Source of the DNA: Mucilaginibacter sp. UBA5151
GTDB lineage: Bacteria; Bacteroidota; Bacteroidia; Sphingobacteriales; Sphingobacteriaceae
DNA: 22,091 nucleotides
Direction of reading: 5' to 3'
Assembly: GCA_002413785.1 (NCBI GenBank)
Contig: DHXR01000059.1
Span: 67,156-89,246, forward strand
Made by a program: the position numbers and the translations under genes. The notes beneath the pieces were generated by a model. That model was not told the DNA's origin and searched no databases. It saw only the letters and a program-made list of their open reading frames with translations. Positions within the stretch are counted from its first letter, which is position 1, and each line of letters starts with the position of its first letter. Of the stretch, positions 8,510 through 15,541 are shown in pieces.

Positions 8510-8700
8510 AATAGTTTAGTTTATGGTTTTATTATTCCGGTTCTGTTTATAGAAATATCTTTTTGAAGTTCTATTTTAAAGTACATTTTGCCAATAGTCG
8601 GATGAGCTGGTAAATCGTACTATAGGAAAATTAAATAATTTTAAGTTCATCAAATAATCTTTTATAATGAGACTCTTTTTTTCGCTTTTGATGAGCCTGT

Positions 8701-9708
8701 CTAAAGGGAATTTTCCTTATAGATGAGCAATGCCGCTTTTTGACCGCCGCTTCCTCTCGCTGCAATTAACAATAAATTCAATTCAGGGACGAGTAAAGAA
8801 GTGCGCGCTCCGTCCCGGGTTTTGATATGGGCGATCTGCTGATAAATAGTACCCTTCGTTTGTTTGAAAATATCCACCGCGCCGCCGCCGCCACTAATCA
8901 GTATTTCTTTACTTTTGGCATCCCAATACAGATCATCGACATCACCCACCATCGGTGCGCTGAACAATTCCTTGCCGTTTTCACTATCATAAACGATCAA
9001 CTTCGCCGGTGCGCGGTACCCTACTATGATCCGGTGTTGCACCTCGTCATAAGCCATTGGGAAGTTGGCTCGCGGCAACAACTTTGTCCATTTCGCTGTT
9101 AGTTTTAATTGTTTCAGATCGGCAACACCTACCATGCCCGAACCGGGCAGGTTGACCCATAGCTTGCCCGCTTTTGCATCGGGTTGGAATGATTCGGGAT
9201 GGGAGGGTAAAGGAATATCGCTCACCTGTTTGTGGCTTGCCGCATCAATAATGGCAATACCGCCGCTGCCATAGCCCACATAAATTTTGTCTGTGCGTTC
9301 ATCGTAACGCACATCGTCCGCGTCATCGGCCAGCTTGATACTACCTGTTTTTTTCAGGGTAATTGTATTATAAAAACCACATTCGCCCGTTCCGCCATTG
9401 GCTATTAAAATTTCCTGGTGTTTGCGAATATAGGCGATACCCTGAGGTTCATCCAGCCCGGTAATGCTGCCGGTTACCTTGCCAATTTTCAGATCAACGA
9501 TCTCCAGCGTATTATTACCTAACGCAGCGATATAAGCGATCTGATCTTTTAAGTTAATATCAATATGGTCAATGCGGCCTTTTACATTGGGCAAAGCAAT
9601 TTCTTTTTCCAGCGTCAGCAATTGTTTGCCGTTTTCTTGTGCCTGGCAACTGTTAAAACAGCCCAGTGCAACAAATAACAGTATTAAACGATAGTGGTTC
9701 ATCGTCAT
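8701..9708 (-). CDS. YncE-like beta-propeller protein
   Basis: This 335-residue protein carries an N-terminal export signal (YRLILLFVALGCFNSCQAQ). Cysteines at its end make a lipoprotein possible, though the lipobox is not canonical. The rest is a repeated beta-propeller of the YncE/YVTN type. Blades read like ITGLDEPQGIAYIRKHQEILIANG, each mixing a short beta strand, a surface loop and a value-like phrase (IYVGYGSGGIAIIDAASHK, KLWVNLPGSGMVGVADL). No haem-binding CXXCH or enzyme motif is seen, so a binding or scaffold role is likelier than catalysis. It is transcribed away from the ChrB-AraC gene across an 85-bp shared promoter region, which suggests, but does not prove, common control. Alternative starts are Met1 and Met3. 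Confidence 0.8.
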   Translation of the reverse strand: MTMNHYRLILLFVALGCFNSCQAQENGKQLLTLEKEIALPNVKGRIDHIDINLKDQIAYIAALGNNTLEIVDLKIGKVTGSITGLDEPQGIAYIRKHQEILIANGGTGECGFYNTITLKKTGSIKLADDADDVRYDERTDKIYVGYGSGGIAIIDAASHKQVSDIPLPSHPESFQPDAKAGKLWVNLPGSGMVGVADLKQLKLTAKWTKLLPRANFPMAYDEVQHRIIVGYRAPAKLIVYDSENGKELFSAPMVGDVDDLYWDAKSKEILISGGGGAVDIFKQTKGTIYQQIAHIKTRDGARTSLLVPELNLLLIAARGSGGQKAALLIYKENSL

Positions 9709-9756
9709 CGGATTGAATAGTCGAATTTAAGGTTTATTTCTGTTATGTTTCTATAT

Positions 9757-9787
9757 TTTCGTTAAACCGTCTGTTCTGTTAACTTTG
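9757..9787 (+). promoter_or_regulatory. Promoter of the ChrB-AraC gene; leaderless start
   Basis: TAACTTTG (9780-9787) fits the Bacteroidota -7 consensus TAnnTTTG, and TTTC at 9757-9760 is one base from the -33 TTTG at a 19-bp spacing. The ATG at 9794 lies only 6 bp after the -7 element, so transcription would start at or next to the start codon. The element overlaps an in-frame TTG at 9785, which argues against that codon as the start. Confidence 0.6.
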
Positions 9788-9793
9788 CTTCCA

Positions 9794-10654
9794 ATGAAAT
9801 GGATCACCCGTGAAAACCCGAAGATTGACCGAATCGCCTGCCCCTGGCTGATCAGGCGGTTCATTGATGCGGATGCAGAGATTATATATGTGCCCTTTGA
9901 CGAGGTGATGGTAAAAGCTAAAGAGCTGGATGCTGTGCCGTTTGATCTGCCAAATGTGGAATATACCCATTACGACGATCAATGTACTTTTGATTACTTC
10001 ATAAAAAAATACCAACTCAAAGACGTTGCGCTTGAACGGGTAGCGGACATCGTTCGCGGGGCAGATACCGACCGGCACGATTTTGCACCGCAAGCTGCCG
10101 GGCTGGAAGCGATTTTTTCGGGACTGGCTTATAATATAAAGAATGACCAGGAACTATTGGAGTTGGGTATGACTATATATGACGGGTTGTATAGCTGGGC
10201 TAAACACCTGTACCGGTTGAAACATATGCAGGGTAGCCCGGTAGAACAAATGCTGCTGGAGGTATATCATAAATACATAAAACAAGGTAAATCGAAGAAA
10301 GCCCCCGAATGGGCAACAGAATTGAAAGAAATGATCCAGGATCAGCTTGATACCAATATGAGCCTGAGCTTACAACAGGCATCAGACGAACTGGAGATCA
10401 ACCCGGCTTATTTATCCAGGGAGTTTTCCAAATACTTTGAGAATCTTTCATTTGGGGAATACATCAGGAAACTACGCATTGAAAAAGCCATGCACCTGAT
10501 GGGCAGCGCAGATTACTCCTTAACCGAGATCGCTTACCTGACCGGCTTTTCCGACCAGAGCCATTTTACCCGGATATTCAAAAAGCAGACCGGGCAAACG
10601 CCAACGCTTTATAAAAAAAATGTCCTGAAAAGTAAAAAGGATACCAATAGTTAA
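9794..10654 (+). CDS. ChrB-type chromate-sensor domain fused to AraC-type regulator
   Basis: The protein has 286 residues from the ATG at 9794. Residues 1-140 match the Chrome_Resist/ChrB domain: MKWITRENPKIDRIACPWLI, then EYTHYDDQCTFDYFI (Cys64), then VADIVRGADTDRHDFAPQAA and LELGMTIYDGLYSWAK. Residues 185-276 form an AraC-type double helix-turn-helix (LQQASDELEINPAYLSREFSKYF, then LTEIAYLTGFSDQSHFTRIFKK and TGQTPTLYKK). ChrB proteins of chromate operons sense chromate and repress transcription. Joining this domain to AraC HTH motifs suggests a one-component sensor-regulator whose effector is chromate or another oxyanion or stress; the effector is inferred. Candidate targets are the DUF1259 gene 62 bp downstream and the divergent YncE gene. 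No chrA transporter is in the window. Confidence 0.88.
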   Translation: MKWITRENPKIDRIACPWLIRRFIDADAEIIYVPFDEVMVKAKELDAVPFDLPNVEYTHYDDQCTFDYFIKKYQLKDVALERVADIVRGADTDRHDFAPQAAGLEAIFSGLAYNIKNDQELLELGMTIYDGLYSWAKHLYRLKHMQGSPVEQMLLEVYHKYIKQGKSKKAPEWATELKEMIQDQLDTNMSLSLQQASDELEINPAYLSREFSKYFENLSFGEYIRKLRIEKAMHLMGSADYSLTEIAYLTGFSDQSHFTRIFKKQTGQTPTLYKKNVLKSKKDTNS

Positions 10655-10716
10655 ATCCGTTCTATTTACCGCCTGGTTTTGTTGGTAGTATTGCATATAC
10701 TAAATGCAAACTATCT

Positions 10717-11706
10717 ATGAAGACACCGAACAACAATCGCAGACAATTTTTACAAACGGCCGCACTTGCCGGTGCAGCTTTACTGTTACCAATGGAACAG
10801 CTAAAAGCATTGCCTGTCCCGGCGGGCAAAACCCCGGCTATAACGGCCGATGAAATGGCTGCTATCGATGCAGCTTTAGGTAAGAAAGGCAGTTATAAGG
10901 ATACCGAACAGGTATATACCACACCATTGCCGAGGAATGACCTGAAAATGAAGATAAAAGGCGAACCGGTGCCCATTCCTTTTGGTTTCGGCGGCTGGGT
11001 GTCGTTTAAGAAAACGGTTGATGGTAAATCGGCCATGGTGATGAGCGATACGGTTTTGCAGATGGAAGAAGTTAATCCGCTGATCTCTGCAGCCCAGGCC
11101 AACGGCCTGGAGATCGGCGCCATACATAACCACTTTTTTTACGAGGAGCCCCGGATTTTTTACATGCACATTCATGGAGTGGGCAGCGTTGCAGACCTGG
11201 CTAAAAGGTATGCCGATACCATACGCGACAGTAAAATCTTTCCAGCAAATCAACCAACTCCGGGTACGCCCTCAGCAATTACAGGTAAAGAAAATTTCGA
11301 TATTCCAGCCCTTGATGCTATTGTTAAATATACCGGGACTGTAAATGGCCCGACCTATAAATATACCATCGGGCGCAGCGGCCTTAAGGTAATGATGATG
11401 GGGGTGGAAATGACCACAAATATCGGGTTAAATACCTGGGCCTCTTTTGCGGGGAAGCAGGATGATGCCCAAATAGCAGGTGATATTGCAATGCTGCCCG
11501 GTGAAGTGAATAACGTTATCAAAGCGCTGCGCAATCATAACATTGAAGTGGTTGCAGTCCATAGCCATATGCTTAGTGATGATCCGCATATCATATTCCT
11601 GCATTATTACGGCAGAGGTGATGCGGCTACGCTTGCACAGGGTTTCCGGGCAGCTTTGGATGTTTTAGGTAAGAAACCGGATAAAATAGGCAGCATGAAG
11701 ATGTAG
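10717..11706 (+). CDS. Tat-exported protein with two DUF1259 domains
   Basis: This 329-residue protein starts with a twin-arginine signal (NNRRQFLQTAALAGAALLLP, residues 7-25), implying export of a folded, perhaps metal-loaded protein. Two DUF1259 (LppY/LpqO-like) repeats follow at about 45-170 and 195-320. The first holds IGAIHNHFFYEEPRIFYMHIHG (His137, His139, His151, His153). The second holds VVAVHSHMLSDDPHIIFLHYYG (His282, His284, His291, His296). The paired His-x-His motifs look like metal ligands; that is inference, since the family is uncharacterised. In many genomes DUF1259 genes lie near chromate or heavy-metal genes, to my recollection, which fits the ChrB-AraC gene just upstream. 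The 62-bp gap without a terminator suggests cotranscription. Confidence 0.88.
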   Translation: MKTPNNNRRQFLQTAALAGAALLLPMEQLKALPVPAGKTPAITADEMAAIDAALGKKGSYKDTEQVYTTPLPRNDLKMKIKGEPVPIPFGFGGWVSFKKTVDGKSAMVMSDTVLQMEEVNPLISAAQANGLEIGAIHNHFFYEEPRIFYMHIHGVGSVADLAKRYADTIRDSKIFPANQPTPGTPSAITGKENFDIPALDAIVKYTGTVNGPTYKYTIGRSGLKVMMMGVEMTTNIGLNTWASFAGKQDDAQIAGDIAMLPGEVNNVIKALRNHNIEVVAVHSHMLSDDPHIIFLHYYGRGDAATLAQGFRAALDVLGKKPDKIGSMKM

Positions 11707-11736
11707 TCAATTAATTAGTTCTTAAACCCGATTATT

Positions 11737-11805
11737 ATGAAATGGATCACCCGTGCACACCCGAAGATTGACCGAATCGCCTGCCCCTGGCTGATTTCAT
11801 TATAA
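11737..11805 (+). pseudogene. Truncated 5' copy of a chrB-like gene
   Basis: From 11737 to 11795 this sequence matches the first 59 bp of the ChrB-AraC gene (9794-9852) at 57 positions. Both differences are A-to-C changes that turn Glu7-Asn8 into Ala-His. The match begins exactly at the ATG and ends within codon 20. The frame then reads Ser-Leu-stop, giving a 22-residue peptide. No similarity extends upstream of the ATG or downstream of the break. It is either a remnant of a second chrB-type gene lost by deletion, or a short duplicated piece. Whether the 22-residue peptide is made is unknown. Confidence 0.85.
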
Positions 11806-11855
11806 CAAAAAATTGTTTGCTGCGATTGTACCGGGGAATTAAAAGCTGAGAAAAA

Positions 11856-12098
11856 CTACGCCGTGGGATTAAAAGCTGTTGCAATATCAATAAGTTCGGC
11901 ATCGGTGATCAATTCGGGGTTTTCAAATTGCCGCATAATCAACACCCGGGTGAAACAGATTGTGCCGCCGGTTGTTTTAACTTTGATGTCATCCCCATTT
12001 AGGTTATGGTCTTTATAATTCCCGATAAAGTTGTTATAGGGGGCCAACCTTATCAGTAATTCAACAATGGCGTAAACAGGCAAGTTACTTTTCGGCAT
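11856..12098 (-). CDS. Unrecognised small protein, 80 residues
   Basis: I do not recognise this family. The frame starts with ATG at 12098 and ends with TAG at 11856. It has no signal peptide or membrane helix. The N-terminal half is fairly hydrophobic (LPVYAIVELLIRLAPYNNFIG). A central stretch, NGDDIKVKTTGGTICFTRVLI, looks like beta strands, and the end is acidic and helical (ITDAELIDIATAFN). A consensus -7 element sits 6 bp upstream, which supports expression as a near-leaderless mRNA. It is flanked by the chrB fragment on one side and a hairpin repeat on the other, so this is a region of rearrangement, and it could also be a remnant. Confidence 0.5.
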   Translation of the reverse strand: MPKSNLPVYAIVELLIRLAPYNNFIGNYKDHNLNGDDIKVKTTGGTICFTRVLIMRQFENPELITDAELIDIATAFNPTA

Positions 12099-12103
12099 AC
12101 CGT

Positions 12104-12111
12104 CAAAAATA
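12104..12111 (-). promoter_or_regulatory. Promoter -7 element for the 80-residue protein gene
   Basis: On the minus strand this reads TATTTTTG, an exact fit to TAnnTTTG, ending 5 bp before the start codon at 12098. Transcription would begin at about the ATG, as at the ChrB-AraC gene. The sequence further upstream is very AT-rich and I see no clear -33 element. Confidence 0.45.
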
Positions 12112-12228
12112 CATTAACAAATTAATAAAAATAAATGACTTTTATGTAAATAAAAAACATATTGCTACCGATTAGTTAATATTAAATTTATATAATCGCC
12201 CTGTTTAAGACTGCCGCATGTTCGTTAA

Positions 12229-12251
12229 GGGGCGCCCACAAGGGGCGCCCC
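12229..12251. repeat. GC-rich hairpin repeat
   Basis: GGGGCGCCC (12229-12237) and GGGCGCCCC (12243-12251) form a perfect 9-bp stem around the 5-nt loop ACAAG. It is much richer in GC than the AT-rich DNA before it (12100-12200). The motif, followed by CTACGG, resembles a palindromic repeat that I recall from many bacterial genomes. It lies about 125 bp beyond the stop of the MFS gene and could help end that transcript, but no T-run follows on either strand. Confidence 0.7.
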
Positions 12252-12375
12252 TACGGTTGTTGCCTGTCATCACAACCTCACGTACCCAAATCATCCAGGT
12301 ACTGTTTGGTTTTTGTTAAATGGGTTTTGCCATCTTTTAATATTGCCCCTGCTGTTATTCAAAATCAGGCGGTAT

Positions 12376-13548
12376 TCACGGTTCAATTTGTTCATACCCG
12401 TCCTTTAATTTAGATACCAGATAAACAATCAACGCCCCAAAAAGCGAAACGATCCCAAACGACCAGCGTAAATTAGTGGTTTGTGCGATATAACCCACAA
12501 ATGGCGGAATAAATAAAAATCCAATATATCCAATGGTTGAAATAGAAGCAAGCGCTGATGAACTGCTCATGTTTTTTGATTTACCTGCCAGGCTGAATAC
12601 CATAGGTACAACACATGATACCCCAAAACCGATCATAACAAAACCAAACATGGCCGTGATGGTGTAGGGCAAAATAACTGCCAGCAACAGGCCGCAAAAA
12701 ATAAACAGGCCGCTAAATTTTAATACTTGTTTTATCCCCGACCGGGTTACCAGCCTGTCGCCAAAAAAACGACCGGTGGTCATGGCTACAAGGTAAAGTA
12801 CGAAGGCGGCTGTTGCCGTTGTTTTTTCGGCATGTACTTCTTTTTGAAAATAGAGTGCGCTCCAGTCGTACATAGTATTCTCGCAGGCCATGCAGGCGAA
12901 GCAAATGAGGGAGAACTTCAATAAATACTTATCCGGCAATGAAAATACAGGTCTGCGGCTTTGAGGAACAGGTTCCTGGTAAAGGGTATCCTTAATAAAA
13001 TAAAGGCTAAAAATTGTAAGTACTACACTTACAATAGTAAAGTGCCAAGCGGGGGCAACGTTAAAATAAACCATCAACAGGCCCACTGCCGCCCCTGCAA
13101 AACCTGCCAAACTCCAGATCCCATGAAAAGCAGCCATGATGGATTTGCTGTACAATGCCTGTACGGCAACGCCCTGTGTATTTATTGAAAGGGTCATCAG
13201 GTTACGGGCAGAACCAAAACAAAAAAGCATCGCGATCAGCTGCCACATACTGTTGGTGATCCCGATTAAAATTAAAATGACACTTAAAAGCAGCGAGCCG
13301 AAAAGCATAATAGTGCGGCTGCTGTAATGCGTTAACAGCCTGCTGGTAATGGGCATGGTACACATCAGGCCAACGGGCAAAGCAAATAGCACGGTGCCCA
13401 ACTGGGCCTCGTTTAAATGCAGCTGAAGTTTAATAGTTGGGATGCGCGAGGCCCAGGTGGAATAACCGAACCCGGAAATAAAAAAGAAAATTGCAGCGCC
13501 AATCCTTAACTGGTTCGGGGTACGGGTGTTGCTTGTTTGTTCGTCCAC
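12376..13548 (-). CDS. MFS transporter, YbjJ-like
   Basis: This 390-residue protein has about 12 hydrophobic helices. The first is followed by GFGYSTWASRIPTIKLQLHLNE, a pattern seen in the YbjJ-like branch of the major facilitator superfamily. An MFS-type loop follows between helices 2 and 3 (LLTHYSSRTIMLFGS). The second half begins after a central loop (residues about 190-210, YQEPVPQSRRPVFSLPDKY). It sits in the inner membrane; the substrate is not evident. It starts 28 bp after the dehydratase stop, so the two are probably cotranscribed, and a sugar or sugar acid is the natural guess. It does not resemble the FucP-type (FHS) fucose permeases. The last residues (LKDGYEQIEP) are cytoplasmic. 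Confidence 0.85.
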   Translation of the reverse strand: MDEQTSNTRTPNQLRIGAAIFFFISGFGYSTWASRIPTIKLQLHLNEAQLGTVLFALPVGLMCTMPITSRLLTHYSSRTIMLFGSLLLSVILILIGITNSMWQLIAMLFCFGSARNLMTLSINTQGVAVQALYSKSIMAAFHGIWSLAGFAGAAVGLLMVYFNVAPAWHFTIVSVVLTIFSLYFIKDTLYQEPVPQSRRPVFSLPDKYLLKFSLICFACMACENTMYDWSALYFQKEVHAEKTTATAAFVLYLVAMTTGRFFGDRLVTRSGIKQVLKFSGLFIFCGLLLAVILPYTITAMFGFVMIGFGVSCVVPMVFSLAGKSKNMSSSSALASISTIGYIGFLFIPPFVGYIAQTTNLRWSFGIVSLFGALIVYLVSKLKDGYEQIEP

Positions 13549-13576
13549 TAAATGAATAAAAACCTAAATTACAAGT

Positions 13577-15238
13577 TTACAGCGATACTCCCCGTTTCCA
13601 GGGAATAAAATCATCCTGGCCCAATTGCACTGCTTTTGGTTCAATTTCGCCGCTGGCCACTTTTATTACATAATCCAGTATGCGTTCGCCTGCCTGTTGT
13701 ATGGTTTCTTCGCCTGCTATGATCGTCCCGCAGTCAATGTCAATAATATCGGGCATTTTCACCGCGGTGACGGTGTTGGTTGATAATTTTATAACAGGTG
13801 CAACCGGGTTGCCGGTTGGCGTGCCCAAACCGGTAGTAAACAAAACAACATTGGCCCCTGCCGCTACTTCAGCGGTGGTGCTTTCCACATCACTGCCGGG
13901 GGTGCAAAGCAGGTTTAAGCCGGGTTTTGTTACCTTGGCGGGATAATCAAGCACATCGGTAACCGGTGATGTACCGCCCTTTTTAGCCGCCCCGGCTGAT
14001 TTTATGGCATCGGTTATTAAGCCATCCCTAATATTACCCGGTGATGGATTTGCATAAAACCCGGACCCATCTGTCACAGCGCGGGCATTGTAGGCCGTCA
14101 TTAACTCCATAAAATGATTGGCTTTTTCTTCATCTATACAACGGTCGCTCAATTCCTGCTCCACGCCGCAAAGTTCGGGGAATTCGGACAGGATCACTGA
14201 ACCTCCCATAGCAACCAGCAGGTCAGATACATAACCCAATGCCGGGTTAGCCGAGATGCCCGAGAAGCCATCAGAGCCACCGCACTCTAGCCCGATGCAC
14301 AATTTTGATAAGGGTGCAGGCTCACGTTGCTGTTTGTTTACCTGTACAAGACCGGCAAAGGTTTGCTTTAGGGCCTGTTGCATCAAATCTGCTTCGGTGC
14401 CTACTTTTTGTTGTTCAAGTATCACCAGGGGTTTGTTGAAACTGCTGTCACGCAGCTTTATTTCCTGCTGTAAAATGCTTACCTGGGCATTCTGACAGCC
14501 CAGGCTCAATATGGTTGCCCCGGCCACGTTCGGATGGGTGACATAACCCGCTATTAACCCGCACAAAGTTTGCGCATCTGATCGCGTACAGCCGCAGCCC
14601 ATATCGTGGGTAAGGAATTTTATCCCGTCGATATTTTTAAACAGCCTTTTTGAACCGGCCTTATCAGCGCCTATTTTAATATCAGCATTTAATATTTCTT
14701 CAACCGACTTGCCTGCCTGGTACAGGCTAATCAATTGATCTACATCAATATCATAGCTTTTGGCTTTTTTATAGCCAAGCTTATCGGATAGGGCTTCTTT
14801 TAATACGTTGATATTACGGTTCTCACAAAAAACCAGGGGTACCACAATCCAGTAATTGCCTGTACCCACTGAGCCATCTGCACGGTGATAACCCATAAAG
14901 GTTTTGCCGGCAAATTTGCCGGTATCCGGTTTGTGCCAATCCAGTTTGCGCTTGCCCAAATGGAAACCACCGGATGCATGGCTCACCGTTTGGGTGCTGA
15001 CAGGCCCTCCCTTTGGGATAGCCTGCGTGGCTTTGCCCACCAGTACGCCGTACATAAAAATCTGGTCGTTGGGTTGCAAAGCTGTCAAACTGAATTTATG
15101 CTTGGCTGCAACGTTTGTGGTTAATTCAAAACTTTCACCTTCAAAATCAATTTTTGTTCCCTGCGGCAAATCCTGTAGGGCCACCAAAACATTGTCTTTG
15201 GGGTGTATGCGTAAAAAGGTGTTTTTATTGGATGCCAT
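13577..15238 (-). CDS. uxaA: UxaA-family altronate/galactarate-type dehydratase
   Basis: This 553-residue protein has an N-terminal SAF domain at about 5-85 (RIHPKDNVLVALQDLPQGTKI, then AAKHKFSL with His47), joined to the catalytic dehydratase domain from about residue 105. Key motifs are FMGYHRADGSVGTGNYW, FLTHDMGCGCTRSDA (His211, Cys215, Cys217), LSLGCQNAQ (Cys248), GLECGGSDGFSGISANPA, and LCTPGSDVESTTAEVAAGAN. Members are Fe-dependent and remove water from altronate, galactarate or related sugar acids to give 2-keto-3-deoxy acids. The family is certain; the exact substrate is not. Next to a fucosidase and mutarotase, a deoxy-sugar or galactonate-like acid is possible. It is longer than the 495-residue E. 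coli UxaA because both domains are complete with extra loops. It is cytoplasmic, with no signal peptide. The gap of 303 bp to the fucosidase gene is filled by hairpins. Confidence 0.88.
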   Translation of the reverse strand: MASNKNTFLRIHPKDNVLVALQDLPQGTKIDFEGESFELTTNVAAKHKFSLTALQPNDQIFMYGVLVGKATQAIPKGGPVSTQTVSHASGGFHLGKRKLDWHKPDTGKFAGKTFMGYHRADGSVGTGNYWIVVPLVFCENRNINVLKEALSDKLGYKKAKSYDIDVDQLISLYQAGKSVEEILNADIKIGADKAGSKRLFKNIDGIKFLTHDMGCGCTRSDAQTLCGLIAGYVTHPNVAGATILSLGCQNAQVSILQQEIKLRDSSFNKPLVILEQQKVGTEADLMQQALKQTFAGLVQVNKQQREPAPLSKLCIGLECGGSDGFSGISANPALGYVSDLLVAMGGSVILSEFPELCGVEQELSDRCIDEEKANHFMELMTAYNARAVTDGSGFYANPSPGNIRDGLITDAIKSAGAAKKGGTSPVTDVLDYPAKVTKPGLNLLCTPGSDVESTTAEVAAGANVVLFTTGLGTPTGNPVAPVIKLSTNTVTAVKMPDIIDIDCGTIIAGEETIQQAGERILDYVIKVASGEIEPKAVQLGQDDFIPWKRGVSL

Positions 15239-15541
15239 TGTTTATTTAATTTTTGGTTCTATCATGGTTTGTGTGGATCAGCCTCTTATCAGAGCCATCG
15301 GCTCGAAATATTTTGTAGCAATGGGTTTTAACCCATTGAACATGACCCCCAATAATAGGAGTGCCATAGGCACGATCCATTTTAATCATTATTAGCTGTC
15401 GTATTTATATAGGCCGAACCTACGGTTCTTAATCTTTTCCTTATTCATCTTTTCAACGGATTAAAATCCGTTGCTATAATATTTATCGAGGCCACGCCTC
15501 TTCGGAGCCTTAGAAAACAACATTTTATCATCATAATTAAA
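15239..15541. other. 303-bp gap between dehydratase and fucosidase genes
   Basis: About 80% of this gap is the hairpin array at 15292-15537. The remaining 53 bp next to the dehydratase start (15239-15291) must hold its promoter if it has its own, but I see no TAnnTTTG match there on the minus strand. If the fucosidase and dehydratase are cotranscribed, the whole array lies inside their mRNA. Confidence 0.6.
15292..15537. repeat. Array of six small hairpins with covarying stems
   Basis: Four hairpins have a 5-bp stem and 3-nt loop: 15292-15304 (GAGCC/GGCTC), 15361-15373 (GTGCC/GGCAC), 15416-15428 (GAACC/GGTTC) and 15488-15500 (GAGGC/GCCTC). Two are 20-nt units with a 9-bp stem and 2-nt loop: 15319-15338 (CAATGGGTT/AACCCATTG) and 15454-15473 (CAACGGATT/AATCCGTTG). 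Stem sequences differ between units while pairing is kept. The last 64 bp (15474-15537) repeat the first 64 bp of the window. No open frame of note runs through. Confidence 0.8.

Noticed and set aside
9785..9793. TTG at 9785 as the start of the ChrB-AraC gene (three extra codons)
   Set aside because: It overlaps the -7 promoter element, and ChrB family proteins begin at the Met-Lys-Trp that follows the ATG at 9794.
9794..11805. A complete chromate resistance operon
   Set aside because: No ChrA transporter is present, and the only second chrB copy is a 59-bp fragment.
14904..15395. 163-codon plus-strand frame across the dehydratase start and the hairpin array
   Set aside because: It is antisense to the conserved SAF domain, then runs through repeats; there is no plausible protein pattern.
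15292..15537. CRISPR array
   Set aside because: The units are unequal in length, differ in stem sequence, and have no regular spacers or nearby cas genes.
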